From contig JAABSE010000015.1 of assembly GCA_011390575.1 (NCBI GenBank), positions 1 to 56,198 of the forward strand: 56,198 nt of DNA, written 5' to 3'. This DNA is from Sphingobacteriia bacterium. Its GTDB lineage: Bacteria; Bacteroidota; Bacteroidia; Bacteroidales; UBA7960. Both the position numbers and the translations under genes were made by a program. Of the stretch, positions 1-9,613 are shown one piece after another; the stretch's first letter is position 1, and every line of letters starts with the position of its first letter. The notes beneath the pieces are model-generated. The model had not been told where the DNA came from, searched no databases, and worked only from the letters and a program-made list of their open reading frames with translations.

Positions 1-1164
1 GCTCAGGGTGGAATGGTCCTTTTTGATACCACCTTCCCAGGCCTCAAACACCAATCCCAGCAATAGCCAGAATATACTCCACATCAGGAGATTTCGTGCA
101 TTCTTCATCCTTTTGAAGCTCCCCTTCCGGGATAAAACCCACAGTACAATCACGGTAACCATGTTCATTATCCAGACAAAGTCAAGATTGCGGCTGAGCA
201 GGCCCCACAGGTTGAGGCAAATATTGGCAAGCAGCACGGAAGGCAAAAGGATAAATACAGCCTCCCCAGACTTTTTATCATAAGCAACCTTCTCGTGCAT
301 GCCCGCCTGAACCAGGTCCCCGGCAATGCTGCCCGGAATAACTATCATGAGATATTTGAGGAACTCGGGATTGTAAAAGATGGTCCTTTTCAGATCAATC
401 CCAACATTCAGCAACCCATCGTACAGTGATGGGAAAGCAGCACCCAACCATTTAAAGGGTGTGAAATTCCAGATCATCTGATTCCATGAATCGTCGACGC
501 TGTAGGTAAGCCGAATGGCAAAATAGATGACCATAATGCCCAGTCTGAGATACCAGTTTTTGCGGGTAAACAGCCATATCACCCCTCCAAAAAGGGCCAT
601 ATTGGCCAGCACCAGGATAATGATGTCATGGCTGTGAACGGAAAAATTTTGCTCAACCCCGTAATACCTGATAAATAGCAGGGCAACAAGCAGCCCGTAT
701 CCTGAGAGGTTGAGTTTACTTTCGTGATGACTCCAACGGGGAAACTTTGCAAAAGCAAGAAAAAAACCTGCAAAAGCCAGCAGTCCCATCAGGTATCTGA
801 CCCATCCCATCTCTTGTGAATAATGAAAGGGCGACAAGTGCCCCAGCATGACAGCAAAAACAAAAAGTTTCAAAGAACGCAGTACAATTCTTTTTACAAT
901 ACTCTTTTCCGAAGCCCCCCTTGCAAGAGCAGCATTCATGGAAAAGGGGAACGCCATGCCCATGGCAAAGAGGAAAAACGGGAACACCAAATCTACCCAT
1001 GTAATCCCCGGCAAGTTTGCATTAAAGGCAAAATCCGGGGGTGCTATCTGTGCGTGATACAACCAGGCGGGCAACCCTGGATTGCGTGAAATGGTGCCCG
1101 AAAGCACCATCCCCACAATCGCCAAACCTCTGAGCACATCTATACTTATCTCTCTGTTGCCCAT
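1..1164 (-). CDS. DUF5009-type membrane acyltransferase (HGSNAT-like), 3' end missing
   Basis: An open frame of 388 codons starts at the ATG at 1164 and runs off the left edge, so the C-terminus is not visible. The protein begins with IDVLRGLAIVGMVLSGTI, which matches the start of the heparan-alpha-glucosaminide N-acetyltransferase/DUF5009 family, and continues as several hydrophobic segments such as WVDLVFPFFLFAMGMAFPF. Family members are multi-pass inner-membrane proteins thought to move acyl groups onto sugars across the membrane; the substrate here cannot be read. The gene follows the GHL10 hydrolase gene by only 24 bases and shares its direction, so it is probably the last visible gene of the SusCD operon. 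In that setting it may acetylate an imported amino sugar, which is inference. Confidence 0.8.
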   Translation of the reverse strand, partial: MGNREISIDVLRGLAIVGMVLSGTISRNPGLPAWLYHAQIAPPDFAFNANLPGITWVDLVFPFFLFAMGMAFPFSMNAALARGASEKSIVKRIVLRSLKLFVFAVMLGHLSPFHYSQEMGWVRYLMGLLAFAGFFLAFAKFPRWSHHESKLNLSGYGLLVALLFIRYYGVEQNFSVHSHDIIILVLANMALFGGVIWLFTRKNWYLRLGIMVIYFAIRLTYSVDDSWNQMIWNFTPFKWLGAAFPSLYDGLLNVGIDLKRTIFYNPEFLKYLMIVIPGSIAGDLVQAGMHEKVAYDKKSGEAVFILLPSVLLANICLNLWGLLSRNLDFVWIMNMVTVIVLWVLSRKGSFKRMKNARNLLMWSIFWLLLGLVFEAWEGGIKKDHSTLS

Positions 1165-1188
1165 GAATAATTATCAATGGTATTTGTA

Positions 1189-2949
1189 TCAGAATTCAGG
1201 AAAAATCGCCGGTCCGGGATACATAGCTTTTATAACTCTTTTGATGCGTTCATCATGCAGAGGCACATCATAGAAGAAGGACTCCCCGGTAATTCCTACA
1301 CTACGGTTGTACATCATTTGATCAAAAATCAGTTGCGGGTCAGTAAGCCCTGCACTTCCATATAAAATTAGTCCCGGAGAGAGCCTTTGCAGGTTCCCGT
1401 CACCATGACTGGTAAAATAGCTCAAAACCTCATTGATGGTGCCCTGATAGGCAGGCAGATTATACCTGTAGCATTGTACGGAAAGGATTTCCACACTTCC
1501 GGCATCGAGCCAGGCAGGCCATTCCTGCATCAGATTATTAAACGCCCAGGGATAAGGATTGGGCGAATTGGTAACCAGCACATCAGGTTTGGCTGCTTTC
1601 ACAGCATCAAAAAGATCCTGTCCAAACTGGTTAAGGATATCCACTCTCCATCTCACCCAATCCGGGTTGCTGGGACTGATGGGTGGACTGTTACCATCAT
1701 GCTCAGCCTGATACCGGGCTACGGTGTGGTAATCATAACCTGAGTTGCGTGGCATAGCAGGCATGCGGTCATCACCCTGAACACCGTCTATATCATAATT
1801 ATCAACGGCTTCCATCACCAAATCCAACAGAAACTGCTGCATTTCAGGATGGTAAGCATTATAATAGAAATCGCTGTTGTTATAATTGGATGGTATGGTA
1901 TCGGTACCCTGGGGGTTAATCCCCCATCCTGCCCAGTGCGGATTGACTGCCAGCAGTTTATCATTTTCCGGCGTAGGAGCTGTGCCCCAGCGAGCCATGA
2001 AACCGTATTCATACCACAACACCACTTTAAGCCCTTCGGCATGGGCCACTTCAATAAGGTCGGCCAGAGGATCGCCACTACCACCACCATAATTGGGTGT
2101 AAACATTCCTTCCCTTGCATCATTGTAAGAAGAATTATCGGCCAGTACCTGGCTGGGATAAAGGGTTCTGGTTTTGGCCCAGGCTACTGCATACAACACA
2201 TTAAAATTCAATTCTTTTGCCAGGGCAACTCCTTCCTGAATATCCTCATAGGAAGAGAGGAAAGGAGAGTGAGAGGGATCGGGAATCCAGAAAGCACGCA
2301 CCCCGGTTTCCTGCTCCTGAACGTTAGCATACAGGGTGTATACGTTTTCATCGCCATTTTCTGCGGTTACTGTAATTTCAAAAGGATTACTGATATCCAC
2401 TACAGAACCTGACTCCGGCTGAACCGTTGCGAAATCAGACACCTCCAATTCCATCAGCACCCCGGTAAGATCGGTGCCATAAGGGACTGTAAGTTCTACA
2501 TTTTGTCCATCTATTTCGCCCTGCCTGAATAAATCGGGGAAACTAACGGAAAGCAGTTCATTGTCATCTACTGCACTGTAATCGATAAGGGCAGTATACT
2601 TAAGTGTTTCACCATCTTTTTTGAGGGTAAACTCCAGGGGATTTAAAAAATCGTAGGCGAATCCGGAGGGAGGACTTAAAGTTGCTCCTTCGGTAAACTC
2701 AACGGTAACAGCCATATTTCTGATATTGGCTGTTCGTGGCACGGAAGCGGTGATTTCCAGTTTTTCATGATCTATAGAAGCCTCTACTACCGGATCCAAC
2801 TCATGGAAATAGAAACGATTGATTTTGAGGGTATCCACCTGGGTTGTATCATTGTCGTTTGGGTCAGGATCAGTCCCGTTGTCTTTGTCGCAGCTGGCCA
2901 TAAACAATGATGCCAGCATAAGGGACAATATAAGCAGTAGGTTTCTCAT
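1189..2949 (-). CDS. GHL10-type (family 10-like) glycoside hydrolase lipoprotein with two DUF5018-like repeats
   Basis: This 586-residue protein starts at the ATG at 2949; a longer frame would need a TTG at 2973 and spoils the signal peptide. Residues 1-20 are a lipoprotein signal ending in FMASC, followed by an acidic Asp/Asn-rich linker. Two beta-sandwich repeats of DUF5018 type (about 41-125 and 130-212) share the pattern VP..TD..GAT..P.SG..D.SNP. From about residue 216 a TIM-barrel GHL10 domain follows (RAFWIPDPSH, LKVVLWYEYGFMARWG, IDGVQGDDR, VLVTNSPNP). It probably sits on the cell surface or in the periplasm and cuts the glycan brought in by the neighbouring SusCD. Substrate is unknown. 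A perfect 16-bp hairpin separates it from the upstream lipoprotein gene. Confidence 0.85.
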   Translation of the reverse strand: MRNLLLILSLMLASLFMASCDKDNGTDPDPNDNDTTQVDTLKINRFYFHELDPVVEASIDHEKLEITASVPRTANIRNMAVTVEFTEGATLSPPSGFAYDFLNPLEFTLKKDGETLKYTALIDYSAVDDNELLSVSFPDLFRQGEIDGQNVELTVPYGTDLTGVLMELEVSDFATVQPESGSVVDISNPFEITVTAENGDENVYTLYANVQEQETGVRAFWIPDPSHSPFLSSYEDIQEGVALAKELNFNVLYAVAWAKTRTLYPSQVLADNSSYNDAREGMFTPNYGGGSGDPLADLIEVAHAEGLKVVLWYEYGFMARWGTAPTPENDKLLAVNPHWAGWGINPQGTDTIPSNYNNSDFYYNAYHPEMQQFLLDLVMEAVDNYDIDGVQGDDRMPAMPRNSGYDYHTVARYQAEHDGNSPPISPSNPDWVRWRVDILNQFGQDLFDAVKAAKPDVLVTNSPNPYPWAFNNLMQEWPAWLDAGSVEILSVQCYRYNLPAYQGTINEVLSYFTSHGDGNLQRLSPGLILYGSAGLTDPQLIFDQMMYNRSVGITGESFFYDVPLHDERIKRVIKAMYPGPAIFPEF

Positions 2950-2974
2950 AGTAAAAGGTAGTTTTATAAGCAAA

Positions 2975-3010
2975 GTACTCCGGAGAGAAATGGATTTCTC
3001 TCCGGAGTAC
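2975..3010 (-). repeat. Perfect 16-bp intercistronic hairpin
   Basis: The arms 2975-2990 and 2995-3010 are exact reverse complements around a 4-base loop. The hairpin starts 8 bases after the stop codon of the DUF5018/DUF4623-like gene and ends 25 bases before the GHL10 start. On the minus strand it is followed by TTTGC rather than a long T-run, so it looks more like an mRNA-stability or processing hairpin, or a leaky terminator setting the expression ratio, than a full terminator. Confidence 0.8.
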
Positions 3011-3018
3011 AGAATATA

Positions 3019-4668
3019 TTAATTGGAAAACTCATGCACGACAAAACCATGGGTAAGTGCAAACCCCATGACCCTTGGCTTTCCATCAGAGCTGAATCCA
3101 ACACCATTGATACCTCCCACCCATAAAGTGGAGGGTCCGCCAAATACATGTTTGAAAACTCTTCTTTCTTCAATATTATTTTCGGTCAAACCTGTTAAAA
3201 CTTCTCCAAGGTCAGCACCGGTAATGTTCAGTACTTCGTACCATGCACCCTGACCTTCCCATTCGCGGTTTACGGTGTAGGAGAGATAGAGTCCGCCATT
3301 GTATTCAAAGATGTTGGGATCAAAACTGCGGGATTGAACAGCAGGTTCTGTGGTTTCAGCCAATACATTTCCTGAATAATCCATTATACCAATGCCCATT
3401 TCAGCGCCGGTTACCAGCAACAAATCAGGCTCACCGGGGATGGTTTTCACCCTGCCATATTGTCCCATACGCAATCCTTCGATGGGGTCAATGGGCATTA
3501 TGGTAGGTTGATCATCACCATTATCAAAGTTCCATACATAAAATTCGCTGGCATTATCAGGAAAAGCAAAATTAGAAGCAAAGATATAACCATCGGTAGG
3601 AGGATTACCAATTACAGAGATAGCATCTCCCAGACGAACACCTTCTTCTGAAACCGTATAGTCCAGGATAAGTTCAGGGGTATCATCATCAATGCCCTCC
3701 CACTTATAAACTTTAAATACCTGTTGGGGTTCCATCACCATGTTGGACAGAAAAATATTTCCATCAACAATACGGATATCAGAAATCAACCAGGTACCAC
3801 CCGAAATATCATCACCCATAGCGAGGGCAACAGGACCTTCTCCGGGAGCTTCAACATCCCAGTAGTAAATATTATTTCCATCTTTTCGTGATGCAAAGAA
3901 AGCGTATCTGCCATCAAATGCTGCTCCTCTTGTGTTCTCGTTGTCAATTTGAGTAGGGACCAGGTCAGAGATTCGGCTTCCATCAATAATCAATGCTGTA
4001 TTATCAGGGTTAAAACCTGCTTCCGTAATATTCGCGTCAATGGTATAAACGGTTTCTTCTCCGGCAAAAGACAGGGTTATGCTGTTTTCTAACGTCAGAT
4101 CCATTACACCTTCTTCGCCAGTAGCTTCCCAGGTAGTTCCGGCAGGAATAATTTCAATGTCTGTTATTTCCACCAATGTGCTTTGAAGGGTGTTGAGAGT
4201 GACCGTAATGCTTCTCTCACCCTGATTGATTTCAGAAGCATATACTTCACCTGTTTCTACAGAGGCAATGGTAATATCAGAAATAACAGCAGATGTAGGT
4301 TCTGCTAATTCAACGGTAACCTGGTAAGTGTTGCTTTCATCACCGTTGGTAACCACAAAGCTACGGGTATCGGTAAAATCAACTTCTGTCCCGGAAGCAG
4401 GCACTACACTGGCACCTTCAGATAGGGAAATTTCCGTGGTCAGCGCTGTAAGGTCTGTTTCGAAAGGTACTACTACTAAAATATTGAATCCTGTAATAAC
4501 ACCCTCTGCACGGACATCACCCTGTGCACCGGCATTAGTAATCGCAAATTCGGTAATAAGAGCTTCAGCAGGAACGGGATCATCTTCATCGTTACAAGCA
4601 GTAAAGACAAGACTTGTTGCGAGCATGGCCAGCATCGCAAGAATAGGGAAAATTTTGATCTTTTTCAT
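3019..4668 (-). CDS. DUF5018/DUF4623-like surface lipoprotein of the SusCD locus
   Basis: This 549-residue protein has a lipoprotein signal ending in VFTAC (Cys25) and a short acidic run after it. Two DUF5018-like beta repeats (about 36-125 and 130-215) resemble those in the next gene. The C-terminal 320 residues have recurring blocks such as RGAAFDGRYAFFASR, NIYYWDV and VYKWEG, as expected for a beta-propeller like DUF4623. No catalytic motif is visible. Its place between SusD and the GHL10 hydrolase suggests a surface glycan-binding protein that passes ligand to SusCD. The domain names rest on recognised sequence character, not on a search. A 152-base AT-rich gap with no clear promoter separates it from susD. 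Confidence 0.72.
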   Translation of the reverse strand: MKKIKIFPILAMLAMLATSLVFTACNDEDDPVPAEALITEFAITNAGAQGDVRAEGVITGFNILVVVPFETDLTALTTEISLSEGASVVPASGTEVDFTDTRSFVVTNGDESNTYQVTVELAEPTSAVISDITIASVETGEVYASEINQGERSITVTLNTLQSTLVEITDIEIIPAGTTWEATGEEGVMDLTLENSITLSFAGEETVYTIDANITEAGFNPDNTALIIDGSRISDLVPTQIDNENTRGAAFDGRYAFFASRKDGNNIYYWDVEAPGEGPVALAMGDDISGGTWLISDIRIVDGNIFLSNMVMEPQQVFKVYKWEGIDDDTPELILDYTVSEEGVRLGDAISVIGNPPTDGYIFASNFAFPDNASEFYVWNFDNGDDQPTIMPIDPIEGLRMGQYGRVKTIPGEPDLLLVTGAEMGIGIMDYSGNVLAETTEPAVQSRSFDPNIFEYNGGLYLSYTVNREWEGQGAWYEVLNITGADLGEVLTGLTENNIEERRVFKHVFGGPSTLWVGGINGVGFSSDGKPRVMGFALTHGFVVHEFSN

Positions 4669-4820
4669 AGTTAGTTGTTTTAGGGTTTAAGTTAATTTGA
4701 ATTGTTGGATTATTGAATTGATGGATTAGAAATTAGTGTTCTTCAATGATTTTATGTTATAAACAATAATGGTGAAAATCACTGATTGCTATATAACGAT
4801 TTCTCATTAAATACTCCCGA

Positions 4821-6305
4821 TCAATTTCCTCCGTCCCACCACATACGGGTGTATTGGCCGTCTCCACCCATGCGATCAACAGCAGTCTGATAATTATCGG
4901 CATTGTATTGTCTTTCATTGTCAGGGAAAGGTTTTCTTCTGGGCATTTCGTCGTTGCCCGGAAATGTATAGGCGGGTTGCATCATTTGAGGCACATCCGT
5001 TCTTCTCACCAGCGACCACGCTTCATGCCCATTGGGGTAAAGGGCAATCCATCGCTGGGTCCAGATTTGTTCAAGGGCATTAGCGGGGTCAAAACTGGCC
5101 GGCCCATCGAGGTATTCATTGATGAGATCAGGAGAATCCAGTCCCAATTGCATAAAAGAAGCTGCGATGGCCTGGTTATAATAATCTTCAGCATTACCGG
5201 AAATAAAGCCCCGCTGCGCCGCTTCCGCTTTTAAAAGAAGAGATTCTGCTGCGGTAACCAGAAATAACGGCGTTTCATCCTGAATAAAAAAGGTTCCGAT
5301 ATTGCTGAACTGGGGCCGGAAGTACGTATCCCGCTGCTCCGCCAGCAATGAATGAGGCTGGCCATTGAGCAGTCCGGCGTATTCGCCATCCTCATTGGGT
5401 TCGGCAATAACTTCCAGACGGTTGTCACCCAGACTGTCCAGGATATCGTACATGGTTTTACTCAATCTCACCTCATGCCAGTTGTACACAAAAGTAAGGG
5501 GATTTTTCACATGATAGGTAGGCCCCTGTGGATCGGGGATGATTTTTGCCGTATGATTATTATCAGTAATGGTTTGATCTACATCCATGGTTTGCAGATA
5601 AGGAAGTACCTCGCTGCTAAATTCGTTGGTATTAGAGGCTCTTAAGGCTAGTCTTAAGGTCATGGTATTGGCAAACCTTAGCCAGTGATCCAGACTTCCA
5701 TTATACAAAACATCTGATTGCCCATACCCGGGAAATCCCAGTTCCTGAGAATCATTGATCAATTTTACTGATTGCTTTAATTCTTCCAGCATAAACATAT
5801 ATATGTCTTTCTGGGCATCAAATTCCGGGCGTACGGAAAGAAATGCTTCCGATACGGGCATATCTCCATACATATCGGTAACCTGTTGAATCAGATAAAC
5901 ATGCCAGATGCGCGCAACGGCCTCTTTGATGGGGTTTTCCAGCTCACGCGACAATTCTATTACTCTATAATTGTAGTGCAAAGAGGCGAAACCTGAAGCT
6001 GAAAAATACCAGTTCCAGACCACATTCCATGCCCTGGGTTCATAGTTATCGGCCGTAAAGTTGGCACCTGTCTGAATATTGGCAAAATGCTGGGCATATA
6101 CTGAACCCGCAATCTGGTGTTGCCATTGCCAAACTCCTGCACTGATCCCGGATCCTGTCACAAGGGCACGCGTAAACAATGCATCGGGTTCGATAACATC
6201 ACTGGTGGTTTTAGGCCGGTCAATTTCTTCGAAATCCTTGGTACATGCTGTTATACCAAAAACTAAGATTGCCGGAAGTATGTATCTTATTGCTTTCTTA
6301 ATCAT
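4821..6305 (-). CDS. SusD/RagB-family outer-membrane lipoprotein (SusD_2-like)
   Basis: This 494-residue protein has a lipobox at GITAC (Cys21). Typical SusD-family features follow: an alpha-helical TPR-like body, the blocks YLIQQVTDMYGDMPVSEA and LLKAEAAQRGF, and a C-terminal IWTQRWIALYPNGHEAWSLVRRTD segment. The character is of the SusD_2 subgroup rather than classical starch SusD. SusD proteins form a lid on the SusC transporter and bind glycan at the cell surface. The gene starts 21 bases after susC ends, so the two are surely cotranscribed. Ligand specificity cannot be deduced. Confidence 0.93.
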   Translation of the reverse strand: MIKKAIRYILPAILVFGITACTKDFEEIDRPKTTSDVIEPDALFTRALVTGSGISAGVWQWQHQIAGSVYAQHFANIQTGANFTADNYEPRAWNVVWNWYFSASGFASLHYNYRVIELSRELENPIKEAVARIWHVYLIQQVTDMYGDMPVSEAFLSVRPEFDAQKDIYMFMLEELKQSVKLINDSQELGFPGYGQSDVLYNGSLDHWLRFANTMTLRLALRASNTNEFSSEVLPYLQTMDVDQTITDNNHTAKIIPDPQGPTYHVKNPLTFVYNWHEVRLSKTMYDILDSLGDNRLEVIAEPNEDGEYAGLLNGQPHSLLAEQRDTYFRPQFSNIGTFFIQDETPLFLVTAAESLLLKAEAAQRGFISGNAEDYYNQAIAASFMQLGLDSPDLINEYLDGPASFDPANALEQIWTQRWIALYPNGHEAWSLVRRTDVPQMMQPAYTFPGNDEMPRRKPFPDNERQYNADNYQTAVDRMGGDGQYTRMWWDGGN

Positions 6306-6326
6306 ATCGTAATATTTTAAAATGTT

Positions 6327-9300
6327 CTACAAAGAAACCTTCAGGTTTACACCCAGGGAACGCATTTCGGGATACCCAAAAAGTTCAAATCCATTGTTAA
6401 TTCCTGTACCGAAACTGGATTGCGGTGAGATATTTTCGGTGTTTCGCATAAGATAAAAAATGTTATTGGCGAAAACAGAAATGGAAGCATTCTGAAAAGG
6501 TGTGTTTCTAAGTATTCTGCTTCCCAGGTTATATCCCACAGAAATTTGTCTGAGCCGAATATAAGAAGCATCATAAATAAAGGCTTCATGAATCCGGGAA
6601 ACTCTTTCCCAGTATTTCTGGGGGTCAACAAAATATTCCCCTTCTTCGTTTTCACCGGGCCTTACTCCGGTAACACTAAACCCCATGTTAAAATCCTGCG
6701 GAGAAATATTGGGATCGCCTGCAGCCAGCTCCACGGCCCTGTACCAGTCATCGCGGCCTTCTGTAGTGAAGTCTAAAGTACCAAACTCGGCACCCATCAT
6801 ATTGGTAACGGAGAAAATATCATGCCCCAGTTTTGAATCAATCTGAAATCCTAAAAACACTCCTTTGTAATTGAATTCGGAATTGAAACCCCATACGATG
6901 TCGGGTGTAGCGTTACCAAGAATGTTATCGGTAAGAATTGCCTGATTCTCATCGGATTTGATGATGGGCAAATTTTCGTCGTTAAGCATAATCCGTCCCT
7001 GATCATCACGTTGAAATGCAGTTCCTACAATAATACCTGCCGGATTACCGAGGGTAGCAATTATACGTACACCGCCATCACCCAGGGCCGCCGCCTGCAC
7101 AATCTGGTCGATTTCATCGGTAATCTCTTCCACTTTGCTCCATTGCCTGGTAAAGTTTACGCTGCTGGTCCAGGAGAAATCGGGATTATCGATAATCCGG
7201 TAACTGGTAAAAATTTCCAGTCCTTTGTTGTTGACAAACCCGGAGTTTATCCAGCCCGAATTAAAACCGGAAGAAGGAGCCATAGGATTCTGAAAAATCT
7301 GGTCACGGGTACCGGTTTGATAATAGGCAATGTCGGCCCGAAGCCTGTTGCCATACATAATCAGTTCCGTCCCCACTTCCTGACTGATGGTATACTCAGG
7401 TCTTATCCCTGGCTCAGGCCTGGAGGAATTGAAAAATCCGTAAGGCAGCCCTGAAAACTGGTTGGGAATTGTGCCATACTGAAAGTATCTGAAGGAGGCA
7501 TTACTTCCCCCTGAACCTACCCCTGCAAGTGAGGCACGCAGCTTGAGCATATCAATAGATGCAGGTAATTCGAAGGTTTCTTCCAGCAACCAGCTTGCAC
7601 TCACTGATGGGTACTGGTAAGACCACAGATCCGGTGCAAGCACGGAAGTCCAGTCATTACGGAAAGTAAAATCCAGGAATATCATCCTTCGATAATCCAT
7701 GCTCATCATTGCATATAGGGAGTGGACCTCCATGTCTGAGATTCCATTTGAAGAAATTGGGTTGAAATAATTCTGTATGACATAAGGTCCCACTTTGTTG
7801 ATCAATCCACTTTCAGAAGATGAACTCAGCGCTCTGTACCTACGTTGCATGATGTTACCACCGGCATATCCTGTAAGGGTAAAATCGCCCCAGGTATTGC
7901 CGGCATTGATGAGAAAATCATAATTTCCCTCCATAATTTCGAGGCGGGTCCAGTTTCCGGTGGCCAGACCGCCAGCCTTATAATAAGTATTATGAGCAGT
8001 AATCCGCTCTCTTTCATCATTGTAATAGTCAAGTCCGGCCTTCAGGCTCAGACTAAGATCGAAACTCAACCCCATCATTTCTTTGAAGTCAATAACAGTA
8101 TTGGCAAAACCCATGATACGATTTCGTTCGTCACGGTTGGTATTGAGATTAGCAGCCCAGTAGGGATTTTGCAACAAGGGTGAGGAAGCAAAATTGGGGG
8201 TAGGCTGGTCAAGCGAAATGGTGCCATCATCATTGATCTGATACTGACTGTTCCATACTACCGGCAAACCCGTAATGGTTTCAAAATCTTCCAGTTGATC
8301 AAGATGGACCGAGGGTGGCATAAGCGTCATCAGATAGATGGGATTGTCAGGTGAGCCAGCCAGGTTGGGCCGGTTTTCCGCCTGCTGATTGATATAATTC
8401 ACACGGGCATCAAGGGTAATATAGTCTGTAAACTTTGAATCATAACGCAGGTTAAAAGACTTCTTGTCCAGCTCATTGGTGGGAATCATTCCCTCGCTTT
8501 GATTCCAGGAAGCTGTAAACAAAATCCCATTGGTTTCTCCACGTTTATCCAGGGTAATGGAGTGGTCGGTATTGGTGGTTGCCCGGAAAAATTCATCATA
8601 GGGGTGAGTCCCTGCCGGATTAAGAGGCACCATCTCTCCCAGGAAGTTTACCACCTGCTGATCTTGCATCCTTACTCCCCAGCTTCTGGTTCCCAGTTGG
8701 CCAAAAGCACCTCCTGAACCCTGAGAAAACTCCCTCTGAAAATCGGGCTTAATCAAAGGTGACTCTGTTGAGACCATGGCCCGGTAAGTGACACCTATGC
8801 CTTCGTGTTGAAGGCCGCTTCGGGTGGTAATCATAATCACCCCGTTTTGGCCTCTGTAACCATAAAGGGCAGAAGCAGCACCCCCTTTGAGAACACTGAT
8901 AGATTCCACATCTTCCAGGTTAATATTGTTAATGGCATTACCATAGTCAAATCCGCCAAACCGTCCCCCGGAAGAACCTCCGGAATTATCCACGGGCACA
9001 CCATCAATAACAAACAAGGGATCGTTGGTGCCGGTAAGCGAATTGGCACCCCGAATCAGAATACGGGATGACCCCCCGGAGCCACTTCCTGATTCCCCTA
9101 TCTGCAGGCCTGCTACCTGGCCAGTTAGCCCCGAAATGGGATTCATCCGGTTGGTATTGCCCAACTCTTCTCCGTCCACCTGTTGCACCGAATATCCTAA
9201 TGCCTTGGATTCACGCTTTATCCCCAGCGCCGTTACAACCACCTCCTGCAGTTGCTCAATAGATTCCAGCAGGGTTACCTCAATATAATCCAGTCCTTCC

Positions 9301-9554
9301 ACATTGATAATTTCAGGCAGATACCCGATAAAAGAAACCTCCACCTCATTCTGGTCTTCTGTGAGCTCCAGAGAAAATTCACCGTCAATATTGGTGGTTG
9401 CACCGACAGTAGTACCGGGAACCACTACCGTTGCACCGGGTAAAGTATTACCATTGGAGTCATAAACAACACCTGTCAGTGTTTTCTGTGCAAATCCGGC
9501 TGATCCCATCAGCAACAAAAGCACAAGCAGCAAATTAAACTTTGTATATCGCAT
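6327..9554 (-). CDS. SusC/RagA-family TonB-linked outer-membrane transporter
   Basis: The protein is 1075 residues, normal for SusC. It has a signal peptide (1-22, ending GSAGFA), a carboxypeptidase-regulatory-like beta domain (about 24-105, LTGVVYDSNGNTLPGATVVV), the SusC TonB-box/signature region LQEVVVTALGIKRESKALGY, a plug domain with DPLFVIDGVPV, and a 22-strand-type barrel to the end. It takes up oligosaccharides in a TonB-dependent manner together with SusD. It lies 60 bases after the ROK regulator on the same strand. I found no TAnnTTTG promoter core in that gap, which favours readthrough from the regulator gene. Confidence 0.95.
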   Translation of the reverse strand: MRYTKFNLLLVLLLLMGSAGFAQKTLTGVVYDSNGNTLPGATVVVPGTTVGATTNIDGEFSLELTEDQNEVEVSFIGYLPEIINVEGLDYIEVTLLESIEQLQEVVVTALGIKRESKALGYSVQQVDGEELGNTNRMNPISGLTGQVAGLQIGESGSGSGGSSRILIRGANSLTGTNDPLFVIDGVPVDNSGGSSGGRFGGFDYGNAINNINLEDVESISVLKGGAASALYGYRGQNGVIMITTRSGLQHEGIGVTYRAMVSTESPLIKPDFQREFSQGSGGAFGQLGTRSWGVRMQDQQVVNFLGEMVPLNPAGTHPYDEFFRATTNTDHSITLDKRGETNGILFTASWNQSEGMIPTNELDKKSFNLRYDSKFTDYITLDARVNYINQQAENRPNLAGSPDNPIYLMTLMPPSVHLDQLEDFETITGLPVVWNSQYQINDDGTISLDQPTPNFASSPLLQNPYWAANLNTNRDERNRIMGFANTVIDFKEMMGLSFDLSLSLKAGLDYYNDERERITAHNTYYKAGGLATGNWTRLEIMEGNYDFLINAGNTWGDFTLTGYAGGNIMQRRYRALSSSSESGLINKVGPYVIQNYFNPISSNGISDMEVHSLYAMMSMDYRRMIFLDFTFRNDWTSVLAPDLWSYQYPSVSASWLLEETFELPASIDMLKLRASLAGVGSGGSNASFRYFQYGTIPNQFSGLPYGFFNSSRPEPGIRPEYTISQEVGTELIMYGNRLRADIAYYQTGTRDQIFQNPMAPSSGFNSGWINSGFVNNKGLEIFTSYRIIDNPDFSWTSSVNFTRQWSKVEEITDEIDQIVQAAALGDGGVRIIATLGNPAGIIVGTAFQRDDQGRIMLNDENLPIIKSDENQAILTDNILGNATPDIVWGFNSEFNYKGVFLGFQIDSKLGHDIFSVTNMMGAEFGTLDFTTEGRDDWYRAVELAAGDPNISPQDFNMGFSVTGVRPGENEEGEYFVDPQKYWERVSRIHEAFIYDASYIRLRQISVGYNLGSRILRNTPFQNASISVFANNIFYLMRNTENISPQSSFGTGINNGFELFGYPEMRSLGVNLKVSL

Positions 9555-9613
9555 AAACCGTTGTTTTAAAAGATGTCCATGTTGTCTTATCCAGACAGTT
9601 TATTTGTAAATAG

